DNA of 64,000 bases. Origin: Temnopleurus reevesii. Its lineage: Eukaryota; Echinodermata; Echinoidea; Temnopleuroida; Temnopleuridae. The notes beneath the pieces were generated by a model. That model did no database searches. It was given only the letters and a program-made list of their open reading frames with translations, and had not been told where the DNA came from. Shown here one piece after another: positions 51,511-62,449 of the stretch (the stretch's first letter is position 1; each line of letters opens with the position of its first letter). The position numbers were made by a program, and so were the translations under genes. The stretch covers positions 44,298-108,297 of the forward strand of contig BQKZ01000769.1 in assembly GCA_036244855.1 (NCBI GenBank), given 5' to 3'.

Positions 51511-54500
51511 GTAAGAATACAGGCTTAATGCATACTTACTTTCTTTTCTGCATAATTGTCAGTTTAGATCTACTCAATTCTCATTGTTCAAATTAATCCA
51601 CTTATTTTAGCTCCAGTTTATTGGATATTCGATTTATCATGCTAAATTTGAAAGAATAAATTTATCAAAGGTTTATCTGGTTTATCACATTCACATGCTG
51701 TATATATATAGTTAATGTAACATCATTAGGTTGAGAATTTTATTGGCCAAGTTTGGCAACCCCCACAATAGAACATTAAACGTATTGTACAGATAATGAA
51801 AAATTACAAATATTTTTGCCCTTCAAATATTGTTATTTATTGTGTTGTTCTCATTAGTTTTCACCATTAATCTGGTTTCCCTCCCTGTTTCTCTCTATTT
51901 TATCCACTGTTCCACTTCTTATAAAAACAACAAAATTTACCAATTTTCATGCATGCTATTCTTCTTATGTTATTAATGAGCAGATCCTATCCTTACAATT
52001 AATATGAACATGTTTATGGCCACCTTGCAAAAAAATACATATCATTGACTGAAAATATCCCAATGTGCTAACAAAATAGAAGCTTACCCCAAATTATAAA
52101 TTTAGTCAAAGTTACTTTTCTTGAAAATAATCCCAATCCATTGTGACTTCGGAAAAGTGTTTGTACACTCACACTTAACACAATTTTATTGGATCATGTT
52201 TATTTTATTACACATGTTTGCCAGTGAAGTGATAAACATTACCTGTAAATTTTGTTTAAAAAAATGAAATTATAGGCATATGTTTTCTTACACACATCTA
52301 GATGAAGCTGAATGTTTAGTCTGTCAGTTTAGTCTTTTACAATTAAACTTGAGTTGACTATATATATTTATATTTGCACACATCATATGGTCAACTTCAT
52401 TCACTTTTCATGGTCGGGGTGGTCACATTCCTTCCGCAAAGGTGTTTGGAGTCTACCCTGATCACAAAGTAACGTAACTACACTGTAGAAGAAACCGGAG
52501 AAAGAATTTTAAATAAAAAAAATTACATTACACCTCTTCTTTGTACTGAATTACTCCTGTAGGTATCCAGAGGAAATTGTGGACACCATGACCACGTCCA
52601 TTAAATGGTGGCTTGACGAAGTGAATGGGAAGCGTGTTATACAACGAATAAAGAATGGATCCCACCTGACACTAGAGATTCAAGAACTAAAACCAGGAGT
52701 AACAAGTAGTGATATCAAGGTAAATTAAACATGTCCCATCATTATCCAGAATTTCTGGTTCTTATATTTCAAAGTTTGGCATTCATAATTTTCTTCTCAG
52801 TTGTAGGAGATTCCTCTAACTTTTTTTTCTGTTCATCTAACATGTCTAACAATACATTATTTTGGGGCAGACTCTTCTTTTAAGCCCTTGATTTAATTTA
52901 TCAGTGTAATGAAATGCTGTACTTCATACAACTAATATGAATGGAATTTTGTGCATCATGCGTGATAATAATGTTTTTTTTTTATCGGGTACAGTCTGAC
53001 AAGCTGCCACGCTGACCTTTTAAATAATTTAGTCCGACAGTTCATTATATATATAACAACGCCTATAAGTGCGACAAAACGTAAATTTTGCAAACAAGAA
53101 TGACTTTGGGTGAAACTACTGTATAAATCTGACAATTTGTTTTTAAGTTCACAAGTTAGTTGTCTTTAAGTCAGACAGTTTATTGAATTTGCGCACTACT
53201 CTAACAATTGAATGGCACCGCACAGTGTATATTATGAATGTTTAAATATGTAGATAGCAACTGAAGATGTCATAAATGCACAAATAACCATTTATTGTAT
53301 ATCAATGCTATTAATGATCTTTTCCCCTAAAATTTACACTCCTTAAAACTTTAACTAGAATATCTTCATGGTAGATTGTGTAGTAGATCCCTATTTCTAT
53401 GTTTACATAAATTTATTCAAACTTCAAATCTTTCTGTCGATATTTTGAAAAATAAGAATTTATGATTCAATATTTATAATTGGGTCATAACATGTGTGTA
53501 TGAGATATTATGAAACTCAATCAATTAAGAGCATCATATATAGTTGCTAATAGTAGCCAGAAGTCAAAATTTAAGTCATAGTAAATAAGTTGTAAGAGGT
53601 TATGAAAAGAATATCTTGATTCTTCATTTTTGTGTAGTGTGGTAAATCATTCCAGTGTCTAGCTCCAACAAATGATATTCAGAATTAACTGTGTTATTTT
53701 ACACTAGGGCACACAAAGTTTTCGATTCTCTTTCCCCCTTGTTCCATACTAGTGCTCTATAATTTGACAATAGTCTGTTAAGGAATGAGTTTGAAAATCT
53801 GTAAAGCATGAAAATATGTTAGGACTTGCTAAATCATGTAAGTTATAAATGTTAGGGATTTTCAGTTTTATGATTTTAGGATTGGAATGGGTCATCCATG
53901 AGCTATTTGGTAATTACTCCCAGTATAAAATAAGCAGATCAAAGAGTCCCATGCAAATAAGTTTCTCTTGGCCATTGCTTATTCTTGATTTAATTTTTAA
54001 AGAATTTATTCAAAGTTTTGTTTATCTTATTCATTTCTATGTTGATGATACTATATAATTTCATTAAATAACAATCTCCCTATATGTATTCCCAAAATGA
54101 AAACACATTTTTTCAGACAACTCGGCCAAGATTACCAAAAGAACCATCATCAAATAATTTAACTAATAAATCATTCATTCGATCGATCTTCCTCTGAAAA
54201 TAGTGTGCAACCAACCAATCAATAAACGAAGCAACAAATCAATAAGTAAAATAAAAAAATAATATAACAAATTCAACAATCTCTTGTGTTTTCAATAATC
54301 AGGTTCAATGAACATTTTCAATCAGTTGTTAAGTGGACGAGCAGAAGGTGTGATTAATGATCCCTCATGTAACTTGAAAGGCCTGTCATTAAGTTTCATC
54401 CATGCCTTAACAAATTAGATTACTAAAACTAAATTCATAACTGAGGGACTTTTCTATCAATGGGTTCAATTATAAAGAGGGCTCATTTTGGCACAAGGTT

Positions 54501-57271
54501 TTTTTTATATACCATTGACATAAGCAGTCTGTACGTGAATAAAAATTAATGCTCTAACAGGCACTTGATAGATGGTGCTCTGGAGTGTATCTAAAAAAGG
54601 GAGAAATATTCATTATATTTTGAATTTCATTATGTTTTTATTGATAGTGTTGTTTATTAATACACTCTATATATCATAGGATTGGATAATGCAGTACATG
54701 CACAATATAAACAAAATACCGGTAAATGAATAGTAGTGCACCCATATAATATTGGCAACATGACTGGAAATTTTTAACCATTTTTTATGGACTCATTAAA
54801 AACTCCACAACCTTGTTCATTAGTCGTCTGATTTTCCCCATTTTTTATGTCTATTTTTATTAATTTTTTTAATTAAATTTTTTTTTTTTTGGCTGACCAA
54901 TTTTTTTTATACTTCTGCTTTAAAGAAATATCGTTCTTGGGTAATTCTCTCTTCAGTTTCAAAATAAGTTGTTAAAAATATTCTTATATAAACGGATTTG
55001 AATCAGTGCTTTCCAATATGCAAATGCAAAGTGAGGAGGTATGGCAGTGCAGGAGTAAATCCCCTTCAAAACCCATCACCATAGTATGTTCTCGACTTTG
55101 ATTTATTAGTTTTGATTTTCACACAGTACCCAGACCCATCTGGAACACAGAAAATCCCTTGTTTTTTATCAGAGTGGGTATTTTATTAACAAGGGAGTAA
55201 TTGACTACTTGCTGATAAGTTTATGTTGAGCCACTGCTGCAACTGAATGTTTATTGTGAGGTCCAGTGAAGCATGACCCTGTTCATGATTGAAGTGTCCA
55301 TGACTGTAGTGTATTTTATTATCTTTGCTCTCCACTCTCCCATCTCTAAACCTTTCATTCTACCCCTCTATTTCTCTCTCTATCACAATTCTCTCCATCA
55401 TTAGGCCCCCCCCCAAAAAAAAAGTATGGTTGTCCTCCACCATAGACCCACCTTGCCTCCACTGACTGACCCTCAGAAAATGACCAGACCTAAACTTTTT
55501 TTTTCTTTCTTTTCTTTTCACTGAAATGAAGAAAAAAAAAATCACTGTAAAATGATAGCAAAACAAATGAAAATCAACCTGAAAATAATTTTCATACCAA
55601 AATCATAGCAAAACCAATGAAATAATGCATGAACATTTTTTTAGATGTTCTTTGTGTTTTTTCACTCCCTTCCTAGTCTATTTTCAGATGAAATGTGTTA
55701 AAAAAATGTTTAAAAACTTTTTCCGACGGACCGACCGACCCTATTTAAAAAAAAATCCATTCTTGGGCAACCAAACATTATTTTTGGGGCCTTATTATTC
55801 AACTCCAGTACTTATGTTATTCATGTTAACTTGCCAGTTTGTGGTGTTTTCAGCAGTTTTATTTGTCATTGGTTTATATTGATGTAAGTATGATTTTACT
55901 CACCATTCTGAAGATTTGATAGCTTCCAATGCATTAAAATTGAACAGTGTGAAGCACTCTAGTGTGATAAGCCTTTAAATAAAATTGTTTGGTTCACCCT
56001 TTCAAGTCAAAAGAACAAATTTTATTTCAACCTCTTCTGGTCATACCAAATACCCATAAATAAACAAATCTTGTCAAAATTGCTTATCGATATGTAAGCA
56101 TGTAGGCCTATATGGTAGATTTATTTATATTCCACAAAATATAAGAGTACTAAAATATGAATGAATAAACGCAAGTTATATGTCAAAATATTCATCTGTA
56201 CTGCAGTTGAATTTTCAGAAAATGTTTTTAAAAATCCCAATTTCATGTTCATTGGAGAGTAATGTACCTCAGATCAACTGTCATTATTGAAGAAAAAAAA
56301 GATTTTGCATACATGTCTGACTTTTGAATTGAATTGTTAACGAAACAAAACAACAAAAACAACAACAAAAAAAAACTGCTTGAAATCTGAAAGTGTTACA
56401 TTGAATAAATGAAGATTTTTTGTATTACTTCAACATCCAGGTGAAGACCTTACACCCACACTTTGGTGTGATTGAAAAACCATTCAAACTCAGCGATTTC
56501 CAGTGGAAGGAGAATGAACTTTCGAGCAAGATGTCAAACTTTGTTGGCAATGGCCAACAATTTATTGAGAGATGGCAGCATCTTGCAGTTTCCAGCAAGG
56601 ATGACAGAGCTAAAGGTACATGTAAGTGCATTCTCACTTTTATTAAAATGATGAATATATACATGTAAAGTATGCTGCATAGTAGATTACTTGAATTTTG
56701 TGAGATATTTAATTGTTTTAAAAGAATTTCAGGAAATCAAAAATGTCTTTTGTTGGCTTCTTATATATTATCCAAGTCACTCTCATCTGCAAATCACTTT
56801 ATCATTCTCTTTCTATTATGTCTTTGTTTATTAACTTTGGCGCGTTATACCCCTATTCAACAGTTGGTTGATTCCTCGCTATCTCCTAGTTCCTCTTGTT
56901 CTTCCTTCTCATTCTTGTTTAATTAATATCAAGTACAACATAATGTGCATTCGGCCGGCGCGCGCCGCGGCGGTGTAAACAGGAGCTATATTATTTAGGT
57001 TACACCAAAAAAATTGTAGACCTCGGTCCGGACCTGGGTCGCTTAGAACGAAGGGATCTGGGCAGGTTGTGGTCCGTTCGCTGTTTACACCAAGATTTTG
57101 TGACTCTGAATTGACCCTAAAGCGACCTCGGTCTGCAAATTTTTCGATGTAACAGGGGTCATAGTCTGAATGCAAGCCTGCTTTGTTATTCACGTTTTTA
57201 CTGCAGTAGAGGTTAATCTTTTTATTTATTTGCGCACGCATGTGTATGTGTGTCTGTGTGTGTATGTGCGC

Positions 57272-57316
<45 letters not shown>

Positions 57317-60300
57317 AAGTTTTAAGGTTCAGGGCAAGTAACACCAATATAAGAAAAATGGCCTAATACAAGAACATAACAATTGATTATTTGATTGAAA
57401 ACATACCATGTTTTATGTGAATATCATTTTCTACTTTTACAAAAATATAATTAATTAAATTTGATTTTTGTTACATTTAGTTCCTGATGAACAGTGTTCA
57501 GCTACAGAGGCTGATGACAATCTATTCTCTGATGGATGTAACAAGGATGATATCAAAAGAAAGCAAGTCAAAATAGGTAATATTTCTATTACAATGATAA
57601 TTATGGAATACCAGGGAAAAAAATAAATTCATGGTTGTATATGCGCAGACTTTCATAGCCTTAAATCATGGATCTTTTTAAAATCCATGCTTAAATGGTA
57701 TCTCCACAACAAAAATATCTTGCGTTGATTAAATTTTGCAGAACAGTAGAAAAAAAAATAACAAAGCGGACTATATAAATAAGAAGTTTATGAATGTAAA
57801 GCGCCTTGAGCACTCAGCAATGAGAGTGGATACGTGTGCTATATAAATTGCATATATTATTTTTATATTATCATATTTACAAGACATTTTCCAGCAAAAA
57901 CATTAACAAGACAAATGTTTATTCAAACAGTTATATAATGAAAAAATTAGCAGCTTTGAGTCAGATGTAATGACGTAGGCCTACTGATGACATATTTCCT
58001 ACAATCAGCTTATCAAAGTTAAACCGACCCATGGAATTATCGTGGAATTAGTGAATGAAGAAAAGTCAGATGAACAAACTGTGAAAATTTGATATCAATG
58101 ATATCATGATCCCCGCCACTCATGGGCTATGTGTGCTTGGCACAGTTCGTGGGATTCTGTGACGTCATGTCGGACAATGATTGTCCTGGGGATGTTTTGT
58201 CCTAGGGGGTAGTCGTCCTAGGGAGGATTGTCCAGGGGCTAATTGTCCTAGGGGATTGATTGTATTAGATGATTGTCCCCGGGGGGGGGGGTAGTTGTCC
58301 TTCTGGGTAAGCCCTACGGGGTAGTTGCCCTTGGGGGTAATTGTCCTAGGGGTAGTTGTCCTAGGAGAGTAGTTGTCCAGTTGTCCAGGGGTGATTGTCT
58401 GGGGTGGTTGTCGTGATATGAAAATGTACAATATTTTGTTGGTGACTAACGTACCCATTTCCCTCCATAAAGTAGACTACCATGTTATGGCATGCCTTTT
58501 CATTACGGCAAATATTGTAACGCTCTCTTTGCTGATACAATGATACAGCAAATACCAGTAATACAGTCTAACCTCGTTATAACGAGGTCGTTGGGACCAG
58601 AGGATTTACCTCTTTATATTGAAACCTTGTTATATCAGGGTCAAAATACAATAAAATACAAAGAGATGGGACCAGGAAAATTACCTTGTTATAACGAGAG
58701 CTCGTTATATCAGTGCTCGTTATAATGAGGTTTGACTGTACTATGACAGAGTCTGAAAGAGGAAGAATGATATAAAGAATTGACAAAGTGACGAGGCACA
58801 TAAGTTTGAAAATACAGGTAGCATGCACATGCAATTTTGTAATTTGGAACCAGATGCATCTCCTGCCAATCCTCCCAACCGACAATGGACAATATCAATT
58901 ATGATATCACAATAGCAAGGATATCAAGCTTGGCACTGGAGAAAGTTTTAATTTCCACATGACAAGATAGAAATAAGCATAATGGCAAATATTCAGTGAG
59001 GGAAAATGATTGAACATTGCATCTTTTTATTTGACAGGTGACAGCTACACAGTTGAGGTGCCATTGCGGTTACTCTCCTCTCCAGCTCCTCAGCGTGCAG
59101 TCAGAGCACTGAATGATGCTCATATTAAAGAGCTTATTCAGTCCTACAAAAGGATGGAGGGGAATATGCTCCCTACCATGTGTGTACATATTCCAAACAA
59201 TCTTCCTCAACATATCAATCAGAGGGATATTTTTAATGGAAGGTACACCATGGAAGTTCTGGGGGGAAACCATTCCCGCCAAGCTCTGTTGGAGCTCAGT
59301 TTTGATGACAACGTTCCAGTTGTCATCTACGCTGGGCTCACGAATCTTCAGGCTCACTTCTTGGGATATGAGCACAACAGAAAGCATGAGAACAACCGAA
59401 TTATGACTTTTCATGAGGATGTACAGCTATTTCGGAAACACCTTGTTGGAGATCCAGATCAGGAACTTTCAATAAATCAGAGAACGAAATGGAGGAAGAC
59501 GATGTCTCAAATTCTAGGAATAGATGTGAGTATAATGTATTAAATCATAAATTATCTTGCAAAAAAGTATTTCATATAGTAAAGATTAGGTATCTTTGAG
59601 ATGCATCCGCAAGATAGGTTTCATTGAGAAAGCTCTACAGGGCCCAATTCCTGTCCAATCACTATCAAAATTGGTATCGAATTGTATTATCCCCCCCCCC
59701 CAAAAAAAAAGAAAGAAATTGTTTGGTTGCCCTCCACTTACCGATCCTCTGATAATGGCCCAACGTCACGGTGATCTTTTTCTTAATTAAGATTGAAATT
59801 CACAGTAAAATTAGACATAAACATGTGAAATAAAATCTGGAAAGTCATTTTCATAGATTTTTTTGCAAGTGAATTGTGCGAGTTCTGTTAAAAAAAATTA
59901 ATTACAAAAATTTCCCCCGACCAGTGCTTTTTTTAAATGGTGTTGGAGGGCAATACAACAATTTCTCCTCTTTATTTTTTGCCTTGCGGCGAGGACTAAC
60001 CGTACAAACTTTAGTATGGGCGGAGTCACTCTTGCCATGGTAACCACGGTGTATAAAGAATATAAATATGGAGGTGTATTATGGGGAGAACACTAAGTCA
60101 TTTGATATTGGTGTGGGTGTAATCATTGTTTCCATGGTATTGTAAAATTTTCAATAAATTGCTGTCATTTGATTTTCTGTAAATGTACATGTATGTTTGT
60201 GTCCAAACTAGACCCACATAGTCATAATATAATACAACAAATTCATCATGATGTGGTTATAAGGTCATAGGTAACTCGCGGGATCAAATTCAGATATAAG

Positions 60301-62449
60301 TCCCGAATGCGATGCTCAAACTGAGAAAAATGGGGTTTAAGTCATGAAGGTTAAAAAATATCAAAAAATTTATTTCTACCTAAATAGGTTCTTTACTATC
60401 CATCTATCATATGTGATAAATGTAAGAAAAAAAATTTCACACAAGAAAATTGTTAAAATACGGTTTTTCAAAGACGGTTTTTCTTTGGCCTGAACAGGTT
60501 TTGAGCAATTGAATTTGCCGCGTGCGCTACATTTGAGTGAACGCTGTGAAAGGACACGTATTGAATGAACATAAAAGCGATGTCTAACTTCCGACTCAAT
60601 TTTCTTGTTAATTTATTTTCCTAAAACAGTACAGATGTTCTCATTAAATCAACAATAAATCTGCAATGGCTTAATTATATATATTGTGCTATACATCAAA
60701 TTAAAGCTTGAATTATGGAAAAAAAGGGTAGTATGGATAACTCAATTAAAAAAAATTGCGACTCATGTCTGAATTTGATGTGACGGGTCACATATACAAG
60801 TTAGAATATTGAATAGCTGTATTTACTTCAGTGGCTTAAATATTCTTTTACTTATAATCTTGGGTCAATACTTTTATGCATATTGATGATGTGAAAGGTT
60901 ATTTAGGTATCAACATTTCAATATTGTAGCTTTCATTTGTTTATTTCTGTATGAGTTGTGTCCATCCACATGTAGTACATTTATACATACAGAAAAAATT
61001 GGCGAGCAGAACAAAAAAAAAAGAATTGAGGAAAATCGGACAACTATAACAAATCGGTGAAGATTTTCAGAAATGTTGCCAATTTGATGATGTCATGAGT
61101 GCACAACTAACCACTCATTCTATTTATATTTATAGTGTAAAATTTGCCATTTTTACAGTACAAATTTTGTATTAATGTAAAAATGTATATCGGGGAGCTA
61201 TAGCTCCCCGATTTGCATGCTTGATTTCCTCAAAACTTTAACTATAGAATATCATTATTATTATATCATTAAGTAAGACTCTTCATTTAACCCTCAGTAG
61301 CCCCCGCTCCCTTCCCAGACAAATTTCGCAATTATTTCACTGTGCAAATTTTCAGAGCTTGCGACTCACTAACTTTTTTTAAAAGGAGAATTACATCCAC
61401 ACATTAATGCTTGGTCAGCAAATTCACAAAAATAAGATGAACAAAATGAAAATTTTAGCAACATAGGGAATCCGTTTGAAAGCTATGAATTTTTAAAGCT
61501 ATCGTTTTCATCTGTATGGGCATCGTTGGCATTATAGGTGTATTATGGGAAGATGACGCCACCAATTGATTGATGTGGGTGGAGTCACCATTGCCATGGT
61601 AATCATGACTTAAAGAAATAGTTAATATTCTTGTCTGATCACTTTCAAATTTGGAATGGAGTGTTACTATGAAGAGATGGGAGGCCTGTTGATAAATGGG
61701 TGGAATCACCGTTGCCATGCTAACTTTGATATAAAGAAATAGCAAGAGTTTCACTAAATTGGTGTCATTTCTCTGTTCATGTAGGCATACATGTTTATCA
61801 ATTGTGTATAAACTATGGTCATAAGATAAAATATTTCATACTTTGATGATGAATTTAAAGGCCATCCAGGGGTCAGAAGGTCAAGTACCATAGTGCTTAT
61901 TTCCTTATGTGGTTTGGTTTATATGAAAAACAGTTAAGGTATTTATTTATTTATTTATTTATTAGTGTTAATCTTCAACAGCCGAGAAATGAGGAAGGGA
62001 CCTGCGCTCTGAAAACTCCCGACATTCCCCAGGCCTAGTTAGGGTTAAGAAGGACATCTTCTATTATTTCATTTTTTACAAGTTGTTTTTCTTTCCTTTC
62101 CTTTTCATTTCTGGAAGGGAGAGGTGGGGAGTTGAAAAAGATTATGTTTCAGAGATCTGCCCCATTAGTAAGGTGTTTATTTAATTTTGGTTCATTATTC
62201 CTTTGAATAGGTGAAAGCAGTACGCGACAAATACAGAAGGCATTCTTGGCTGGCAAGCCAGCCTAATAATATATGGAGCCTTCTCAAAAGGGTTATGACA
62301 GCTTATGAGGCAAAGTCCCTAAAAGGACAAAGGGGAGACATCCTGAAAGCGCACCATTTTGCATTTCTCGAGAAGCTGAAAAGTCAACAGGAAATTCAAG
62401 ACATATTGTTGAAACTTCTGAACAAAGAGATGTCTTTTCAAAATCTAAG
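51405..62449 (+). CDS. ParB/Spo0J-like protein gene of an animal, partial, six exons
   Basis: Exons 51405-51510 (tentative), 52563-52719, 56441-56621, 57481-57576, 59038-59525 and 62211-62449 join in phase; the last ends in phase 2, so the gene continues past the window. The N-terminal part (W-rich, WWLDEVNGKRVIQRI) is unfamiliar. Exon 5 looks like a ParB/sulfiredoxin N-domain: VEVPLRLLSSPAPQRA, LNDAHIKELIQSYK, a GGNHSRQAL box in place of GERRxRA, PVVIYAG, and YEHNRKHENNR in place of the ENLQR box. Then MSQILGIDVKAVRDKY resembles the ParB helix-turn-helix, and LLNKEMSFQNLR the 'GLSVRE' segment. In bacteria ParB binds centromere-like DNA and hydrolyses CTP; the role here is unknown. Introns exclude bacterial contamination. 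Confidence 0.75.
52563..52719 (+). CDS. ParB-like gene, exon 2
   Basis: Acceptor actcctgtag, donor AAG|gtaaat. Reads YPEEIVDTMTTSIKWWLDEV and GSHLTLEIQELKPG. No family recognised for this part. Confidence 0.7.
52985..53225. repeat. 'agtccgacagtt' dispersed repeat, copy 2
   Basis: tttagtccgacagttcatt and gtgcgacaaaacgtaaatt match 50035-50400 with many differences. Lies in intron 2 of the ParB-like gene. Confidence 0.7.
53226..55419. other. Intron sequence, nothing recognisable
   Basis: AT-rich sequence with T runs near 54870-54910. No exon, repeat family or RNA gene recognised. Confidence 0.5.
55420..55790. mobile_element. MITE related to 50738-50945
   Basis: Left tatggttgtcctccacca, interior actgaccctcagaaaatga, right ttcttgggcaaccaaac. 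Longer than its relatives because of internal A/T-rich duplication. Confidence 0.75.
56441..56621 (+). CDS. ParB-like gene, exon 3
   Basis: Acceptor caacatccag, donor ACAT|gtaagt. Reads VKTLHPHFGVIEKPFKL then FVGNGQQFIERWQHLAV. The gtaagt donor is chosen over an earlier gtacat because it keeps the frame into exon 4. Confidence 0.75.
57240..57312. repeat. (GT)n(GA)n microsatellite
   Basis: gtgtgt with a few changes, then gagaga; intronic. Confidence 0.95.
57481..57576 (+). CDS. ParB-like gene, exon 4
   Basis: Acceptor ttacatttag, donor G|gtaata. Acidic linker CSATEADDNLFSDGCNKDD then a basic KRKQVKIG. Probably a flexible linker before the ParB-like domain. Confidence 0.7.
   Translation, partial: FLMNSVQLQRLMTIYSLMDVTRMISKESKSK
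57620..57870 (+). mobile_element. LINE 3' end
   Basis: Contains a broken RT tail (SLKSW then LKSMLKWYLHN) and the typical end gcgccttgagcactcag ... gctatataaattg. Intronic. Confidence 0.7.
58180..58412. repeat. Minisatellite of 'ttgtcctaggggtag' units
   Basis: Roughly 15-base G-rich units repeated more than ten times with variations, including a run of ten G at about 58278. Intronic. Confidence 0.9.
58562..58740. mobile_element. MITE with cctcgttataacgag termini
   Basis: Left tacagtctaacctcgttata, right tataatgaggtttgactgta, with internal repeats of gttatatcag. This is a widespread animal pogo/Tigger-type MITE, flanked by TA. Confidence 0.9.
59038..59525 (+). CDS. ParB-like gene, exon 5: ParB/Srx-like domain
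   Basis: Acceptor tttgacag, donor GAT|gtgagt. In order: VEVPLRLLSSPAPQRA, LNDAHIKELIQSYK, a variable stretch, LGGNHSRQALLEL, VPVVIYAG, YEHNRKHENNR, FHEDVQLFRKHLVGD and WRKTMSQILGID. The order and spacing fit ParB N-terminal boxes. The usual GERR of box I is GNHSR here, so nucleotide chemistry may differ. Confidence 0.85.
59710..59968. mobile_element. MITE related to 50738-50945
   Basis: Left attgtttggttgccctcca and right tggagggcaatacaacaat; a C run and A run precede it. Confidence 0.75.
59985..60150. repeat. Fragment of the 'gttgccatggtaacc' repeat family
   Basis: Contains gggcggagtcactcttgc and catggtaaccacggtg, as in the units of 11659-12108. Confidence 0.65.
61520..61790. repeat. Two units of the 'gttgccatggtaacc' repeat family
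   Basis: gtggagtcaccattgccatg and gtggaatcaccgttgccatg mark two tandem units related to 11659-12108. A fragment of the 'aaggggaa' MITE lies just before, at about 61380-61510. Confidence 0.75.
62211..62449 (+). CDS. ParB-like gene, exon 6: HTH-like and C-terminal ParB-like segment
   Basis: Acceptor tttgaatag, donor AG|gtatgt. Starts VKAVRDKYRRHSWLA, completing the helix-turn-helix-like stretch begun in exon 5. Then HHFAFLEKLKSQQEIQ and LLNKEMSFQNLR, which have the pattern of the ParB segment 'ALL.L....Q...A..I...GLSVRE'. Confidence 0.8.

Noticed and set aside
59038..62449. Bacterial contamination as the source of the ParB-like sequence
   Set aside because: The homology is split by introns with canonical GT-AG sites in matching phases, and the introns contain the same MITEs and LINEs as the rest of the window.
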